The notes under the pieces: model-generated
Seen by the model: the letters and a program-made list of their open reading frames with translations, nothing else
The model's database searches: none
Told to the model about the DNA's origin: nothing
Position numbers and translations under genes: made by a program
In this document: positions 21,061-33,400 of the stretch, one piece after another
How positions within the stretch are numbered: position 1 is the stretch's first letter
Layout of the letters: each line of letters begins with the position of its first letter
Origin: Apteryx mantelli
Lineage: Eukaryota > Chordata > Aves > Apterygiformes > Apterygidae
Direction of reading: 5' to 3'
DNA: 64,000 bases
Assembly: GCF_036417845.1 (NCBI RefSeq)
Contig: NC_089984.1
Coordinates: 29,857,447 to 29,921,446 of the forward strand

Positions 21061-22926
21061 TAAAAGATACCCCTCCCGTGTCAGCGACCTGGAGAGGAGC
21101 CGCGAGTAGTTTACGGCTCGTGCGGGCTTGGAGCCGTTCCCACCAGCGGGCTGGCAAGGCCCCTGCGGACGCCCGCGGCTCCCGTGCGGCCCCCAGCGCC
21201 CTGCGGGATGGCCCCGGCCTCGGCTCCCGCCCCGCGGACCCGCTCTTCCCGCAAGCCGAGCGGGGAAACTGAGGCACAGGGCAGGGCGGTGTGTGTGTGT
21301 GGGGGGGAGACGTCTTCTCGCACGCGGCGCGGCTGCTTCCTCGGCCGCCGTTTCGGAAAGCGATCTTCGCTTTGCAATTTTAAGGGAACGCGGTAGAACG
21401 AAACAAGACGCCGGGCGAAATCATCTCTTCTCCGGACGGCGCCGAGCGTCCGTCCCTGCTCGCGTGACGGCCCCGTCCGCCGCACGGGCGAAACACTTCA
21501 GAAATAAAAACAAACTCACGCCAGGGCAGGCTAATGAAATGCCACTCGAGGGCTCCTTAACAAAGCCAGCGCGCACCAGACGCGGCGTCTGCGGCGGGCG
21601 CCGTATGCGAAACGAGAATCGCCACGGCGTTTCAAGGAATTATAATTGCCGCGCACGGCCGGAGAGAGGTTTGCAGAGCGGGGCCTGACGCTCCCGCTTT
21701 ACACCTTGCATTCCCGCAAAGGAGCGGTGCCGGCCCCCCGGCAGAGGCACGGCAACGCGCCGGCCTTACGCGCGGTCTTCGCTGGATCGGGGGTTGCACA
21801 ACAGCTTTAACAAAATTCAGACGAGGGCAGCAGGAGGCAACAGCAGACGACGTCTTTAATTCTTTCCTTTTTCCAGGCGGCACAACCCAGGCATTCAAAA
21901 CCGCGTGCGACCTCCTTCGCTTTACCCACACGGGCGAACGGAGGCACGCGACGCCCTCCGGCTCCCGCTGCCGCAACTTCCCCACCGGCTGAGCCGAGGT
22001 TCCCCCCGGCCCGGCGCTGCCTCTGCAACTAGTGATTTCCTGCGGGCTGCTCTTGCAATTGCACCGAGTCCTGCACAAATCGCTCATCTGCAGAGCAACC
22101 ACGGTGCAAAAAAAAAAGAAAAGCAAGAAAAGCAACGGATGCATTTTAGCCGCCTGGCTGCAGGTGCGGGAAGGAGCGAGCGCAATACGGGAAAAGACGA
22201 GCCGTCGACCAGATTTGTGCCTGGCCGCGGAGGCGGCGCTGCCGGACGGCCGCCCGAGCGAGGCCCGGGCTGCAGCAGGGCCGGGGACCCGAGGGTGCCG
22301 GCGCCCCGCGAGGCGGGAGAGCCCGGGACGAGCCGCGTTTCCCGGCCAAGGGAACACGCTGTGACCTTGGCCAGGAATTCGCTCCCGGGAGGGGGACTGT
22401 CGCGGGACCGGGCTGGCGCTGGTGCACTTCGCCGGATGGAAGTTTCTCAACAAACCTGGATTTTTGTCAACAACGGCAGGAAAAATGCTAACTTGCCAAA
22501 AACTCCTTCGGGTGAAGGGGACTTGCGATCAGCCTGGGCGATGGCGAAAGGGGAGGGAGGGGCTGAGGACGAACAGAGTGACCTGGATGCTCCTCTCCGA
22601 GCGAGCGCGGTTTATTTCTAGCAGCTTTTTTTAAACAAAAATCCAGCTCAACGCTGAGGCACTTCAGCTGAGCTGCCCGGAGGCTTTGGCGATGCAGGCA
22701 GCTCAGACATCCCCGCTTCGCCCAGATTTTGGATGCGGGGCGCCGAGGAGGGGAGGCGGGGAGGGGACAGCCACCCTCCGGGGTCTCCGAAACCATCGGC
22801 GCCCCGGGCGAGGCGCGAGCCGGCTGGTTTGGGGAGGGCGGCGAGGGCGCCCACCCCGGGGCTCGGGCTGCAGAGCCGCCGGCTGCCGGGGCCCGGCAGA
22901 CCGTGGGAACAGGCTCGGCGCTTCCC

Positions 22927-22950
22927 TGGCACGGCACGGCACGGCACGGC
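22927..22950 (+). repeat. (GGCAC)n pentamer run
   Basis: Four to five tandem copies of GGCAC. Confidence 0.85.
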
Positions 22951-24119
22951 CCTTCATCCGGCTGCTGGCAGAGCCCAGCGCATCCGGCAGAGGAGCGTGC
23001 CGAGCCGGGATCCTGCGAACGTCACGAGGGGGGGAAGAGGCAGCGGGAGGCGGCGCCGAGGCGCAGAAGGAGCAGAGCGACGGGCGAGGGGGGAACGAGG
23101 GGCAGTTTGGGACGCGGGCCTTTCCACGGGGCGACCCGGGCCTACGTGCGCCCCCCAGGGCCCGGCGCCTAAACGTCCCCCCAAAGACGAGCCGCCCCGC
23201 GAGCAACAAAACCAACAACACCCAATTTCCTACAGATTCGCCCCTCTGCTCCCCCAACACCAAGCCTCCATCCCCGGCTTCCCGGGGGAAACCAGCAGGT
23301 TTCGAAGCCCATCCCAAGAGTTTGGAAAGCCTCCTGAAGGCAAGCGGAGGGGAATTGGGGCTAAATTAGTGGTGACCCTCCTCCTGCCCTCTGCTCTCTC
23401 CTGGCCGGGCCAGAGCTGTTCCCGTCCTACCCTGCTCCCGGAAAACCTCCCCGTGCCCCCCAGCCCCAGGCGAGGGGTAACAGGGAGTTTAAGCCGTGTC
23501 CCTGCACCCGCGTCCTCACCGCCACCACGGAGCCGCTCGCCGCCCCTCGCTTTCCCTCTGCAGCCTTAAAAGGGCTTGTGGTTAAGTGCAGCTTCCTGCA
23601 GCAGAAGCGGGAGAATAATTTTGGAATTAAACTCCCAGGAACAATTAAAAAGAAAAAAAGAAAAGGGGGGGGGAGAAAAAAACAAAACCACCCCAACCCT
23701 AAGTTTAAAGGGACCTCTGCGAGCCCCGTCGCCGGCACATCCTCGCGCGGATTTCGGGGAGCTCTGGCCAGTTCCGAGCGGCTCGCTCGCCCCCGCCGCT
23801 GCACTTTGTCCCATTTCACTGGGCCTCCACAATGCGCGACATGGAATTAACCTCGGGGTTTGCTCGGAGCGGGTTTCTCTTCCAGTTTCCTTCTGACGCC
23901 AGGTTTGAGTTTCAAAGCCGTTTCCTGGCAGTGCCCGTGGTTCCCACCAGCGGCGCACCGGGCTCCTGCCCGCGGGAAGGGTTTCTCCGCCATGGCCTGG
24001 CAGAGAAGCGCCGTTACCGAAGGGAAACTGAGTCCCGGGAAGCCTGAACGGCTTCGGGTCACATCGGAAGCTGTGGCAATCCCGGGAGTTAAACCAAGCT
24101 CGCCTTCTTTGAACTCGGG

Positions 24120-24560
24120 GCTTTGAACCACCAGCCTGTCCCTCTCCATTTTATTTATTCGAAAGATAAACTGTTTTCTTTTCAAAAGTCCAGCAAAAAC
24201 AGATGATGGGAACATTTTTATTGGTTCCAGCTTTAACGATCTTGTTTTCTTCTGTTTCCCTCCAACTAAACTTCAACTTTGGGGTCAAATCTAATTTGAT
24301 GTTCTTTTCCACTTAGCATTCAAAACTGCGCAGTACAAGATTTGCACCCGCCGTGAAACCCCGAAACCCGAGCCCTGGCAGAGCATTCTGCCTTTCCCAA
24401 AATTATCTGTATAAACACGGCTTGGCTGCATGAAAAATCAGACCCCAACTTTATTTGCATAGGCTTGGCTTTGCAACAGGAAAATCAGAGCTCTCCTTAA
24501 CTCCATTAGGGACGGAGAAACGGGGCGGTATCTGGTAGGGAGCTTTGAATTAACAAAAAT
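24120..24560. promoter_or_regulatory. Candidate enhancer islet with GATA, forkhead and octamer motifs
   Basis: A ~440 bp AT-rich block stands out from GC-rich flanks. It contains AGATAA at 24164-24169 running into a TAAAC forkhead-like core, a CCAAT box in reverse (ATTGG) near 24222, TTATCT at 24403-24408 followed closely by TAAACA at 24412-24417, and a perfect octamer ATTTGCAT at 24453-24460. No repeat family or coding frame is recognisable. The mixed motif content resembles a conserved non-coding element; function is inferred. Confidence 0.4.
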
Positions 24561-26524
24561 TAAAAAAGAAAAGCGCAAGCCAGAACAAAACCTGCTGCTT
24601 TCCAGCCCGTGCACCGGTCGGTAATAAAAGTGCCTGAAAGCCTCGGCTTTACGCTGCTCCCAGCGGCCCGGCCCGGCTGCGGAGGCCCCGGGCAGAGGGG
24701 AGGCGGCGGCGGCTGGGGCTGCAGATTCGCACGCGGGCGAGTTTTGCAGCGCCCGTGTCGCGGCAGGGCCCAGGCCCTCGTAAAACGTGCGGGGCGGTCA
24801 TGCAAAACGTTTGGGCACGCGGGGGGGCTTTTACAGCAGGGGAAAGTTAAAAAAAAATAAAAATAATAATAAATAAATAAACCACAGGGATGGTCACGCC
24901 GAGAGGCAGCAGGTGCCCCGGCGGGTGCTTTCGCCATCCCAGCCGGCTCCCTGCGAACTGCCGGGTCGCACGAGCGGCTTCCCGGGAAGACATCGGACCC
25001 GGAGCCGGGCCGGTTTTCGGTTCGCTCCCGCGGTGGCAGCGGCCCCCCTCCGCCGAGCGCACCTGGCCGGCTCTGCCCAGCCTCCAACCTGCCGAATGCA
25101 CTGAAACCACCTCCCAGCTCCGAGAGCTCGCCGCCTTCCTGCCGGGAAAGCGGTGAAAGGTCCGAGCGGGTGCTGGAGAGGGAGGGGGAAGCGAAGGAGA
25201 GGCGTGCGGCACAAAGCCCTCATGCGCCGAAGCCAAAAAGGTTGGTTTTCCCCCCACACCCCCCCCCGCTGCCAGCTGGTTGCAACACAAAAACAACTCT
25301 GGAGTCCAGATACGGATCGCGGCACGCTGCCCCTTGTCCCGTGCCAAGCCGAGGGCGACCGCGCGAAGCCGAGACGCGCAACGCCGGCCCGCTCGTCCAG
25401 CCCGGACCCAAGCGCGCCCCGGTTTTAGGCAGGCGCCCGCGCACGGGGACGCGCGGTTAGCCCCCGTCCAGGAGCCTTCCCTGGCAGCCGGGGCCGGGGG
25501 GGAAGAGCAGCGAACGCCGCTCGTGGCGGCAGACCAGCCGGCACGGAAGACGGCCTCGCTGTTATTAATAATTTCCCTGCCTCTGGGGGAATCTGCACTC
25601 CTCATCCATTTTGGGCGGCCTCTTTTGTCTTCCGAGACTATGTTTTTGGCACCAGAACATCCTTTTTCGTGGTTCCTCCCCCCCCCCCCATCGAGCTCAT
25701 GGTTTTGAAGGCCGTGCCTGTCGCAGGTACCGGTGGGGAGGGCGAGGGGAGCCCCAAACCTCCGTCCTGCCTGGTGGCACCACAGGTCCCTCACACTGAC
25801 GGATAGATGCGGCTCTACCCTAAAATAGCCAAGCCCCCAGCTCACCTCCGTTCAGGGGCCCCCCAGCCCCCCCGAGGAGCTGAGCCCCCCGGAGCGGCAG
25901 CTCGGACGAGCCTCGGCTCCCCGTCCGCACGGCCCCCAGCGTCCCGAGGGGAAGGGGTGGGAGGCAGGGAATCGCACGGCATCATCTGCAGCGGGTCAGG
26001 ATTTTGTCCGAGCCGGCTGAGAGCCCAGGCGCCCCCCAGGTAGCCCTCCCCGCACACCGCCTGCACTGCCCGTCCCCTTGGACCCACGATCCCCCGGACC
26101 TGCTACAGGCAACGGGGGGGCTTGTCTCCAGCCCCCACCCCAAGAGCTGTTGCTCAGTACGGCCACTACCCCACCATGCCACCCAGACCCTGCATGCCAC
26201 TACCTCCGCTCCAGCCTGTATCCCCAAATCCTCACCACCAGCAACCCCCCCAGGCCCCCTCTCCAAGCTGCCTCCAAAAGCTCTGCCCCCCAGTTTCCCC
26301 CAACCCACCAGCCCCCGGCATCCCAGCCCCTGCCCCACAGCCCTGCTCCCCAAGTCCTCTCCAGGTGCCACACCGCCCTGGCTACACCCCGATCCCCAAA
26401 CCCCGTCCCCGGCACGCCAGCCCCCCACGGCGCAGTGGCACCCGACGACCTGCTCCCCACGCACTGGACCCGTGGGAGAGCCCCAGGCCAAGCTCTCCTG
26501 GACTTGGACCACAGTGGGTCAGAT

Positions 26525-26990
26525 CCTGCTCCTCCTTCCCTGAACCCAGCACCCAGATCCTGCCCCTGAACCCAGCACCCAGATCCAACACCCAAACCCT
26601 ACCTCTGGACCCAGCACCCAGATCCTGCCCCTGAACCCAGCACCCAGACCCTGCCCCTGAACCCAGCACCCAGATCCAACACCCAAACCCTACCTCTGGA
26701 CCCAGCACCCAGATCCTGCCCCTGAACCCAGCACCCAGACCCTGCCCCTGAACCCAGCACCCAGATCCTGCCCCTGAACCCAGCACCCAGATCCTGCCCC
26801 TGAACCCAGCACCCAGATCCAACACCCAAACCCTACCTCTGGACCCAGCACCCAGATCCTGCCCCTGAACCCAGCACCCAGACCCTGTCCCTGGACCCAG
26901 CACCCAGATCCAACAACCAAACCCTGCCCCTGGACCCACAACCAGACCCAGCACCCAGACCCCGCTTCTGGACCCACACCGAGACCCAGC
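26525..26990. repeat. 26-bp minisatellite with 39-bp variant units
   Basis: The basic unit is ACCCAGATCCTGCC plus CCTGAACCCAGC (26 bp). It alternates with a 39-bp form that contains AACACCCAAACCCTACCTCTGG in place of part of the unit, near 26575, 26666, 26814 and 26908. Units decay toward 27000. No stop arises in one minus-strand frame, where three units give a 26-residue period. Confidence 0.9.
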
Positions 26991-27139
26991 ACGCAGACGC
27001 TGCCCCTGGACCGCACCTGGACCCGCACCGAGACCCCGCACCGCAGCCCCAGCCCCCCAAGCGCTGCCTGCAGCCCCAGCCCCAGCCCCGCACGCCGCAG
27101 CCGCCCTCCCCGCTCGCTGCTCCCACCACTCGCCTGCGA

Positions 27140-27480
27140 CGCGGCTCGGCGCGGCGGCCCGGCAGGTGCGGGCGGTGCGGCGCGGCTCGGTGCGGCGTGG
27201 GGCGGCTCGGCGCGGCTCGGCTCGGCCTGGCTCGGCGCTGCGCGGCGCGGCTCGGCCTGGCGCGGCTCGGCGCGGCTCGGCTCGGCTCGGCGCGGCTCGG
27301 CGCTGCACGGGGCGGCGCGGGCTGAGGCGCCCGGCGCAGCTCGGCTGTGCGCGGCCCCGCCGCCGCCGCCGGCCCGCGCCGCCCTGCTCAGCGCCGCGCA
27401 ACGCAGCGCCGCACCGCACCGCGGCGACACCTGGCGGCCGCGCGCAGCGCAGCGCAGCACCGCGCAGCACAGCGCCGCGC
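27140..27480. repeat. Two adjoining GC pentamer arrays
   Basis: From ~27140 to 27330 the sequence is a degenerate array of GGCTC and GGCGC; from ~27370 to 27480 it changes to GCGCA/GCAGC units. CpG density is extreme. The arrays directly follow the 26-bp minisatellite. A CpG-island promoter is possible, but no exon is evident next to it. Confidence 0.75.
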
Positions 27481-29277
27481 CGGGGAGCGGGGCCCGGGGG
27501 GCTGGGTGCGGGGGACAGGGGGCAGTGGGGCTGTGGGCAGGGGGCAGACGGGGCCGTGGGTCCCGGCGGAGCAGGAGCCTGGGAAGGAGGCGCCGGAGGG
27601 GGGCGGGGGGCCGCGTCTCGCAGGAGCCCGGAGCAGCGCTTCCCTGGGGACCAGGGGCAGTCCCCAGCTCGCCTCATTTTCCTGCAAAATTGCTGCTGCT
27701 TCTCGAGTTACTCAAGAGCAAAAAGCGTCTGGAGCCGAGCAAAACCACAGACCCGTCGGCGGGGAGGAGCGAGGCCCAGGCGCGCCGTAATCCCGCTTCC
27801 CACTCGCGGGCCCGGGCTCCCCACGCACGCGAAGCCGGCATCACCGGCTTGGGCGGCCCCATCCTGCAGCCCTGAGTCCCACCGACAGCACTGCCGGATC
27901 GTCTGCACGAGTCGGGCAAAGCGGGCCAGCTCGATCCGAGCCGATCCGAGCCGGGGGCCGATTTAACTGGCTCTGCATGCCGAGCTCTCGACACGGGGCC
28001 CTGCCGCCTCCCCGGCAAATCTTGGCAGGGAGAAAGGGCAGAAAACACTTCCAGGGGGGAGAGAGGAGGGAGCTGCGAGGACGCTAACAGGGGCCCTGCG
28101 TTCGAGCCCCTCGCGAGGACAGGGAGGCAGAGGGCCGGTAACCAGCCCGTGACTAGGAAAAGCTGCTCCCAACGGCTGATAAGCGCCCCCCCGCTCTGCG
28201 AGGTAACGCCGTACGCGGCGGCGTTGCAGCAGGGTCACCGAGCTGGTTCTGCGATGCTGCTCTGCGTCTCCTTTCTCCCCCAACGCGCCGCGGCCCTTCG
28301 CTCCCCGCGTGGCAAACCGGCCTGGCTCACCGGGCTTCCCCTTTACCCTCCTATTAGTGCATGCCTTTCCCTTTAGTCGGCCTTTACCCTAGGTGGAAGC
28401 TGGTTTGGAAACACGGGCAGGTAATCATTTCTCTAGGGCCCCCGCGCAGCCAGAGCCCTTTCGTCCTCGGAGGCTCCTGCGGCTCCTCCCCGTGGGGCAG
28501 GAGCTGCCAGGTTCAGGCCTGCGCTTGCTTCCTCTTCCAAGCTTTCCAGCCGCCCCAGCCTGGCACGGCCACCAGCAGCACGCCGGCCGGCCAGCCAACC
28601 CCTCCTCTTCTCTTCCGTCACGGCAGCAGCAATCCCAAAAGCGCCAACCCAAAGCGCTACCTTTAATCAGCAGGTCGTATCTAGGGCAATTGGAAATCAG
28701 CCGGCGCGGGAGGCGGAGGGCTGCTGTGCCTGCGGATGCCGGATTGCCGCTCCCGCTTCGCCTCGGCAGGCCCTTCCATGCCGGTGGTCCGGCGCTGCGT
28801 TGCTAGCCGGTGTTTACGAAGCCGTGCTGTCCCCTCCGGACGCCGGCTGATCCCTGCGCTGGGGAGGAGGGCCCCGCCGCGGCACAGCCCTTCCCGGCTG
28901 GCACCCAGCTCCCGCGAACCCTGCGCTGGAGTCGGAGCAGGGCTCCCGGCTGGCTGGGTCGCGTTAAAACTACTCAGCAGCGTTCGGAGGCGAGGGCCTT
29001 TTCCAGCCCTGCAAGGCAACGCGGGTTGGCTGCCCTCCCCGGCACCCAGACCCGCCGGGGGTCGCGGAAGCTGGTGGTCCCAGGAGGAGCCTGCCTGGAA
29101 CACCGCTTTTAGGGCCTCGAAGCGTCAGGGTCCTGCCCCCGCTCCCGGGCACCCAGGGCAGAGCGGAGCGAGACGCTACCCACCTCATCCAGCGCGCTCT
29201 GTCCTCCCTCCTTAAGTCCTCGTGCGCTTCGGCGGCTAGTTATCATTTCCTCTTGTCCCTGGGCAAAACCAGAGCGT

Positions 29278-29317
29278 CTCCTCCTCCTCCTCCTCCTCTT
29301 CCTCCTCCTCCTCCTCG
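29278..29317 (+). repeat. (CTC)n microsatellite
   Basis: Thirteen or so CTC triplets with one TTC interruption; polypurine on the minus strand. Confidence 0.9.
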
Positions 29318-30299
29318 CCTCTCCACCCCGCTGCTGAGTGCCAGGAGGTCGGACACCCACGCGCCAGGTGCCGGGTGCTCCTCCGCGGCGCGAGGGACCC
29401 ACCCGGTGCTGCAGCCCGGCCGGACCTGGCTGGGGCTGGAGCGCCGCACGGGGAAGCACCCGCCTGCCCGGAGCAGGAGGGCGGACCGAAGCTGCCGGCA
29501 CTGGCTGCAAGGCGGAGATGCTTTCGGAGAGGCTTGGCCAGCCTGTCCTACCCAGGGATGCAGGATTTGGGCGCCAGCCCCCCGGGTCCATTCCCTGCCG
29601 TTAGCTTCGCTCTCTCCAGTTCTTTGCCAGGGGCTTGCAAATCTTTTAGGGGCTAAAATGCATCGGAGCGAGCGATTATTGGGTTGCAGATGTGCTGTGC
29701 TCGCCTCAGCCATCCCATCCCATGGGAATTGGGTGCAGGCGGCTTCACTAGCTGGGGCTCGATGCGGGTGGGCGCTGGAGCCCTCCCGGACAGGCTCTGC
29801 TCCAAAAGGAGCCGGCACGCGCAGGAGCACCCCCCGAGGTGCCGAGGGCACGCCGAGACGCCCCGGCTCCGAGCCTCTCCAGCGACGCTCCCTGCCAGGG
29901 TCGGGGAGCCAAGGCCTCCTGCTGCCCTGCCGCGCGGCTGGGAGCCGAACCCCGCGCAGGCCGGAGCTGCGCTGGCTCCCGGCAAGGAGCTGTCGGAGCC
30001 TGGTGCGTTCGACGCTGCATATTCACAGGCCCGAACTTGCGAGGCTTTAATTAGCTAACGCAAGTCAGCGGCAGCTGGAAACGCGTCTATTTTCAGGGCC
30101 TCCGCTGGCTCTGCTGCCCCCGTGAGATAAGGCGAAGAAGGAGTTTAGGGCCCCGCCAGCTGGAAGGCCAGGCCTTTGCTTTTATTCCTACGGCTTTCTC
30201 AAGAGCCTCGGAGAGCGGCCACGGGCCGGGCAGGGGACCCCAGCCCTCCCGCGCGGCCCTGCTCCCGCCGCTGGGAAACAGCTTTGCCCGGGAAGAGGT

Positions 30300-30425
30300 T
30301 TTAATTATGGATCGCAGCGGTATAAATACAAACAAATAAGCGGCTTAGCGGGATCGAATAACCGCCAGCGTTAAATTGGAAATAAGCTGGCTGTGTAATT
30401 AGGGAGTCCCTCAACCGGCACCACG
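30300..30425. promoter_or_regulatory. Candidate homeodomain-type regulatory islet
   Basis: An AT-richer islet within CpG-rich sequence. It has TAATTA at 30302-30307 and again at 30396-30401, with ACAAACAAATAAG between them. It is not repetitive and not coding as far as I can see. Conservation was not tested. Confidence 0.35.
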
Positions 30426-33400
30426 TGTGGCTGGCGGGGGGCACGAAGCCGCGAGCTTCGGAGCTGCGGCGCCGGGGGAAGGAGGAGGATCCAACCGGGA
30501 AAGAGGCGATGAGCCGCATCCCTCCCGGACGCAGGGCTGGGTGCGCAACCGCTCCGTGCCCCTCCGGGGACGCGGGGCAGCAGGACCACACCGGGGCCAG
30601 CCCCCACTCGTGCTCATGGCCCTGCTGGCCCTAACGGCCCCAGCCACCCCTGGGTGCCATTCCCCCCCCCCGAGCCGGCACCGGCCCCTTGCACAAAGCT
30701 CACGGGCCCCCAGCGGCTCCTCTCTCCTTCCTTTCGCCTTGGACGCGGGGAGGAAAGTGGATTTTGTCCAAGGCGGCTGCAACCCCGGCAGGGTGCACGA
30801 GGTGTCCGTACCGACGGGACACACGAGGCTCCCGGGCCTGACCAGCACCTGCGTCCTTTGGTGGAGAAACGGTTCGTTGGGAAGGTCCGGCTCTTCCGTG
30901 GCAGCCTCCAGGGCCAGCCTCCCTCTCGCTCGCTCCAAGTGAGAAAAGGGAGATACAAGCCTAATCTCTGGGATCTGTTCTGCCCGCCCTGGGGTTAGAC
31001 GGGAGGGAAAGCCGATGGTTTCGGGCTTTTCCTTCCGACACGAGACAGCGGTAACCGGAAAAGAAAGCAGAAAGCAGCCCGGCGGCAGCACGCCGGGGTC
31101 TCGGCAGTCACCTCTGCCGGAGCGGACGGGCTCCCGCAAGGACCGGCCTGCTTCAGCCGGGCTTCAGCCTCGGCAGCGTCGCACGCGGCAGAGGAGCGGC
31201 CAAGCCCACGGGAGATGCCTCGAGCCCGGCGGCAGCGCGCACAGCTTCCCAGCAGCCGAACACCAGCTCGGCAAACTCGGCTCGCTTCCCGAGAGCGCCG
31301 CGGACAAATCAAGCCGAGCGTGATGCTCCTCGAATTAGCCTCGGGAAAAATATTCTGGCGGGCACAGAGCATTAAAGGCTTGGGATCCTCTTCCCTTCGA
31401 GCTGTTGAGCAAACTCTCCAAGCCACTGCTCCTTCGGGCCGGGAGCCAGCAAGGAAAATCACGATTGCAGAATTGGTCTGAGAAAGTTATACCGAGCTGC
31501 AAAAGGCAAGGGCAGGCCAGAAGCCCGCGGCGGAGCGAGGCCTCGCTGCCGCGGGCGCTCGGGGCTTGGTTTCCTTTGGAGACGGGACTTCTTCCCCCGC
31601 TCCGTAGAGTTACTATGTCCCTACTCTGCCTGGCAGTGGAAATGGGGATGTTTTGCCCAGGGCAATTTGTCGAGGAAGGCTGCCAGGTGACAAGGACCTG
31701 AGCCATGGAGCGTGGTGCCAGCGTGGGTTTTCCAGGAAAGCAGCAGCCTCCGATTTGTTCCCGCAGGAACTGCGGGAACTGCAGTTGCTGCAGGAGACAC
31801 CCGGGAGTCCAGAGGGGACAGGGCTTTGCCCGGGAGCCGGCCGCAGCCGCCGGCCTCGCGCCCAGGCGGGTCCATGTCCTTCACCGAGGAAGCGGGCAGA
31901 GGAAAGGCGGCCGAACGAGCGCTACCGCTGGAGGGAAGGGCAGGGGAAGCGCAGCCCTTCCCGGGCTCCTCGGACCAGCTGGACAGACAGACCGCGCGCG
32001 GCCCTGAGTCAGCCGGCCCGCGGCGGGCCGCGACGTGGGAGGGAGCGCGCGGACGGGACAAACGAGCGTTTGGGGAACATCAAAAGCTCGTAGGCAGGGA
32101 AAGGCGAGAGGCGTGGGGGGAAGCAGGAGGGACGGAAGGACGCGGGGAGCGGGAGATGTGAGAGACACGGGGAACTCGTTCCTCCGTCTCAGCACGGCCC
32201 GGGGCCACCGGGCGGCTGTGACGGAGCAGGAAATTCCTGCCTCCCCAGACCCGAGCGGCCTCTCTCCAGCCCTTCCAGCCGAAAGCAGGACTCAGCATGC
32301 GCAGCCTTCGGAAGCGCTCGTTCCCAGGCACCGACACCAAAACGCTGCCATCGACACTATTTAAGAAGAAACAACATCAGCAGCACAGTAAATAACCCTC
32401 CGAGCGCTGGCAGGCTGTTGGCAGCCAAAGCCGAGCACACGCGCATCACTCTTAACGGTATTTCTGCGGCTCTGACACTTTGATAGGGGCGAGGGGGTGG
32501 GGGAAGAGGGGGAGCTTCCAAAATTTATGAGCGAGGTTTTAAAAATACATCCGCATCCTTCAAAACCTGGAGATGGTGAAGGAGAGCGGCTTAAAAGCTG
32601 CCTTCAGAAATGACTGCAAACTCCACGTCTGCCTCCGAAAAGAGGAGTTTGGGAGACCTGCGTGGTTGATGTTGCAAGCGGTGTGCCCACCGGGATCATT
32701 TTGCAAGTCTCCGGTATCCGTGCCGTGCATTACAAGTCTCCTGTGAAATAAAAGGTAGGGCTAACAAATTAAGCGTTAAAATCCCTCCAGCCCTAGGGTA
32801 ATGTCAGCCTTAACAGAGACAGAATTTGGACTGTCGCCTCAATCTCACGGCTTCTCCCCCCCCCCCATCCCTAACCTCCTCCTGATCCGTGCAGTCGGAG
32901 TCCCCCAGCCACATTTGGAAACAGACTCCTTTATGCAGAGAAAAGAGCTTCTATGTGTAATTCCGCCGAAACATCTCTACTGCAGGGAATTACATATCAA
33001 ACAACAAAGCCAAATGAACGTCAGGAAGAACTACCACGGTATCAGAGTCCTTGGTCTTTGCAGATGGACTGTCCCCCAGCAGGGTGCGGCAGAAAAAGCA
33101 GCTGAAAAATGCACCAATCATTAAAAACATTTAAAAGTAATTTAGCCTGAGTGACAAGGATGCTCAAAGCAAGTATTTGCCTGCGGAGACAAAATGAGCT
33201 GTTCCAATCTCGTCTTTTGTTTTAGTTTTCTTTAAAGTTGCACGGATTGGAAAACGCTGAGCCGAGAGCATTCACAACACAGCCCTCACGCTGCAGCACG
33301 GGCATTGCCCAGGGAGCAGCACCGCGAGCTTCCCTCGCACACCCGGGCATCGTGCTCCCAGCCTGCTCCGCAAGGATCCGAATGGACGAGGAAGATGGTC

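Larger units (their letters stand above)
17421..32400. other. CpG-rich stretch without a recognised gene, upstream of SEMA4G
   Basis: About 15 kb of strongly GC- and CpG-rich sequence. I found no exon resembling a known protein on either strand and no recognisable transposon. Many open frames of 100-430 codons occur, but they overlap on all frames, as expected where A/T-rich stops are rare. The stretch could hold the SEMA4G promoter and a non-coding first exon, other untranslated transcripts, or enhancers. It is broken by short AT-richer islets and by the simple arrays listed separately. Confidence 0.7.

Noticed and set aside
22686-23569. Overlapping open frames of 200-280 codons on both strands
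   Set aside because: They occur in all frames at once, lack known motifs, and show no splice or start context; they are chance frames in CpG-rich DNA.
28085-28130. GTTCGAGCCCC resembling a tRNA T-loop
   Set aside because: No matching T-stem, anticodon arm or acceptor stem could be folded around it.
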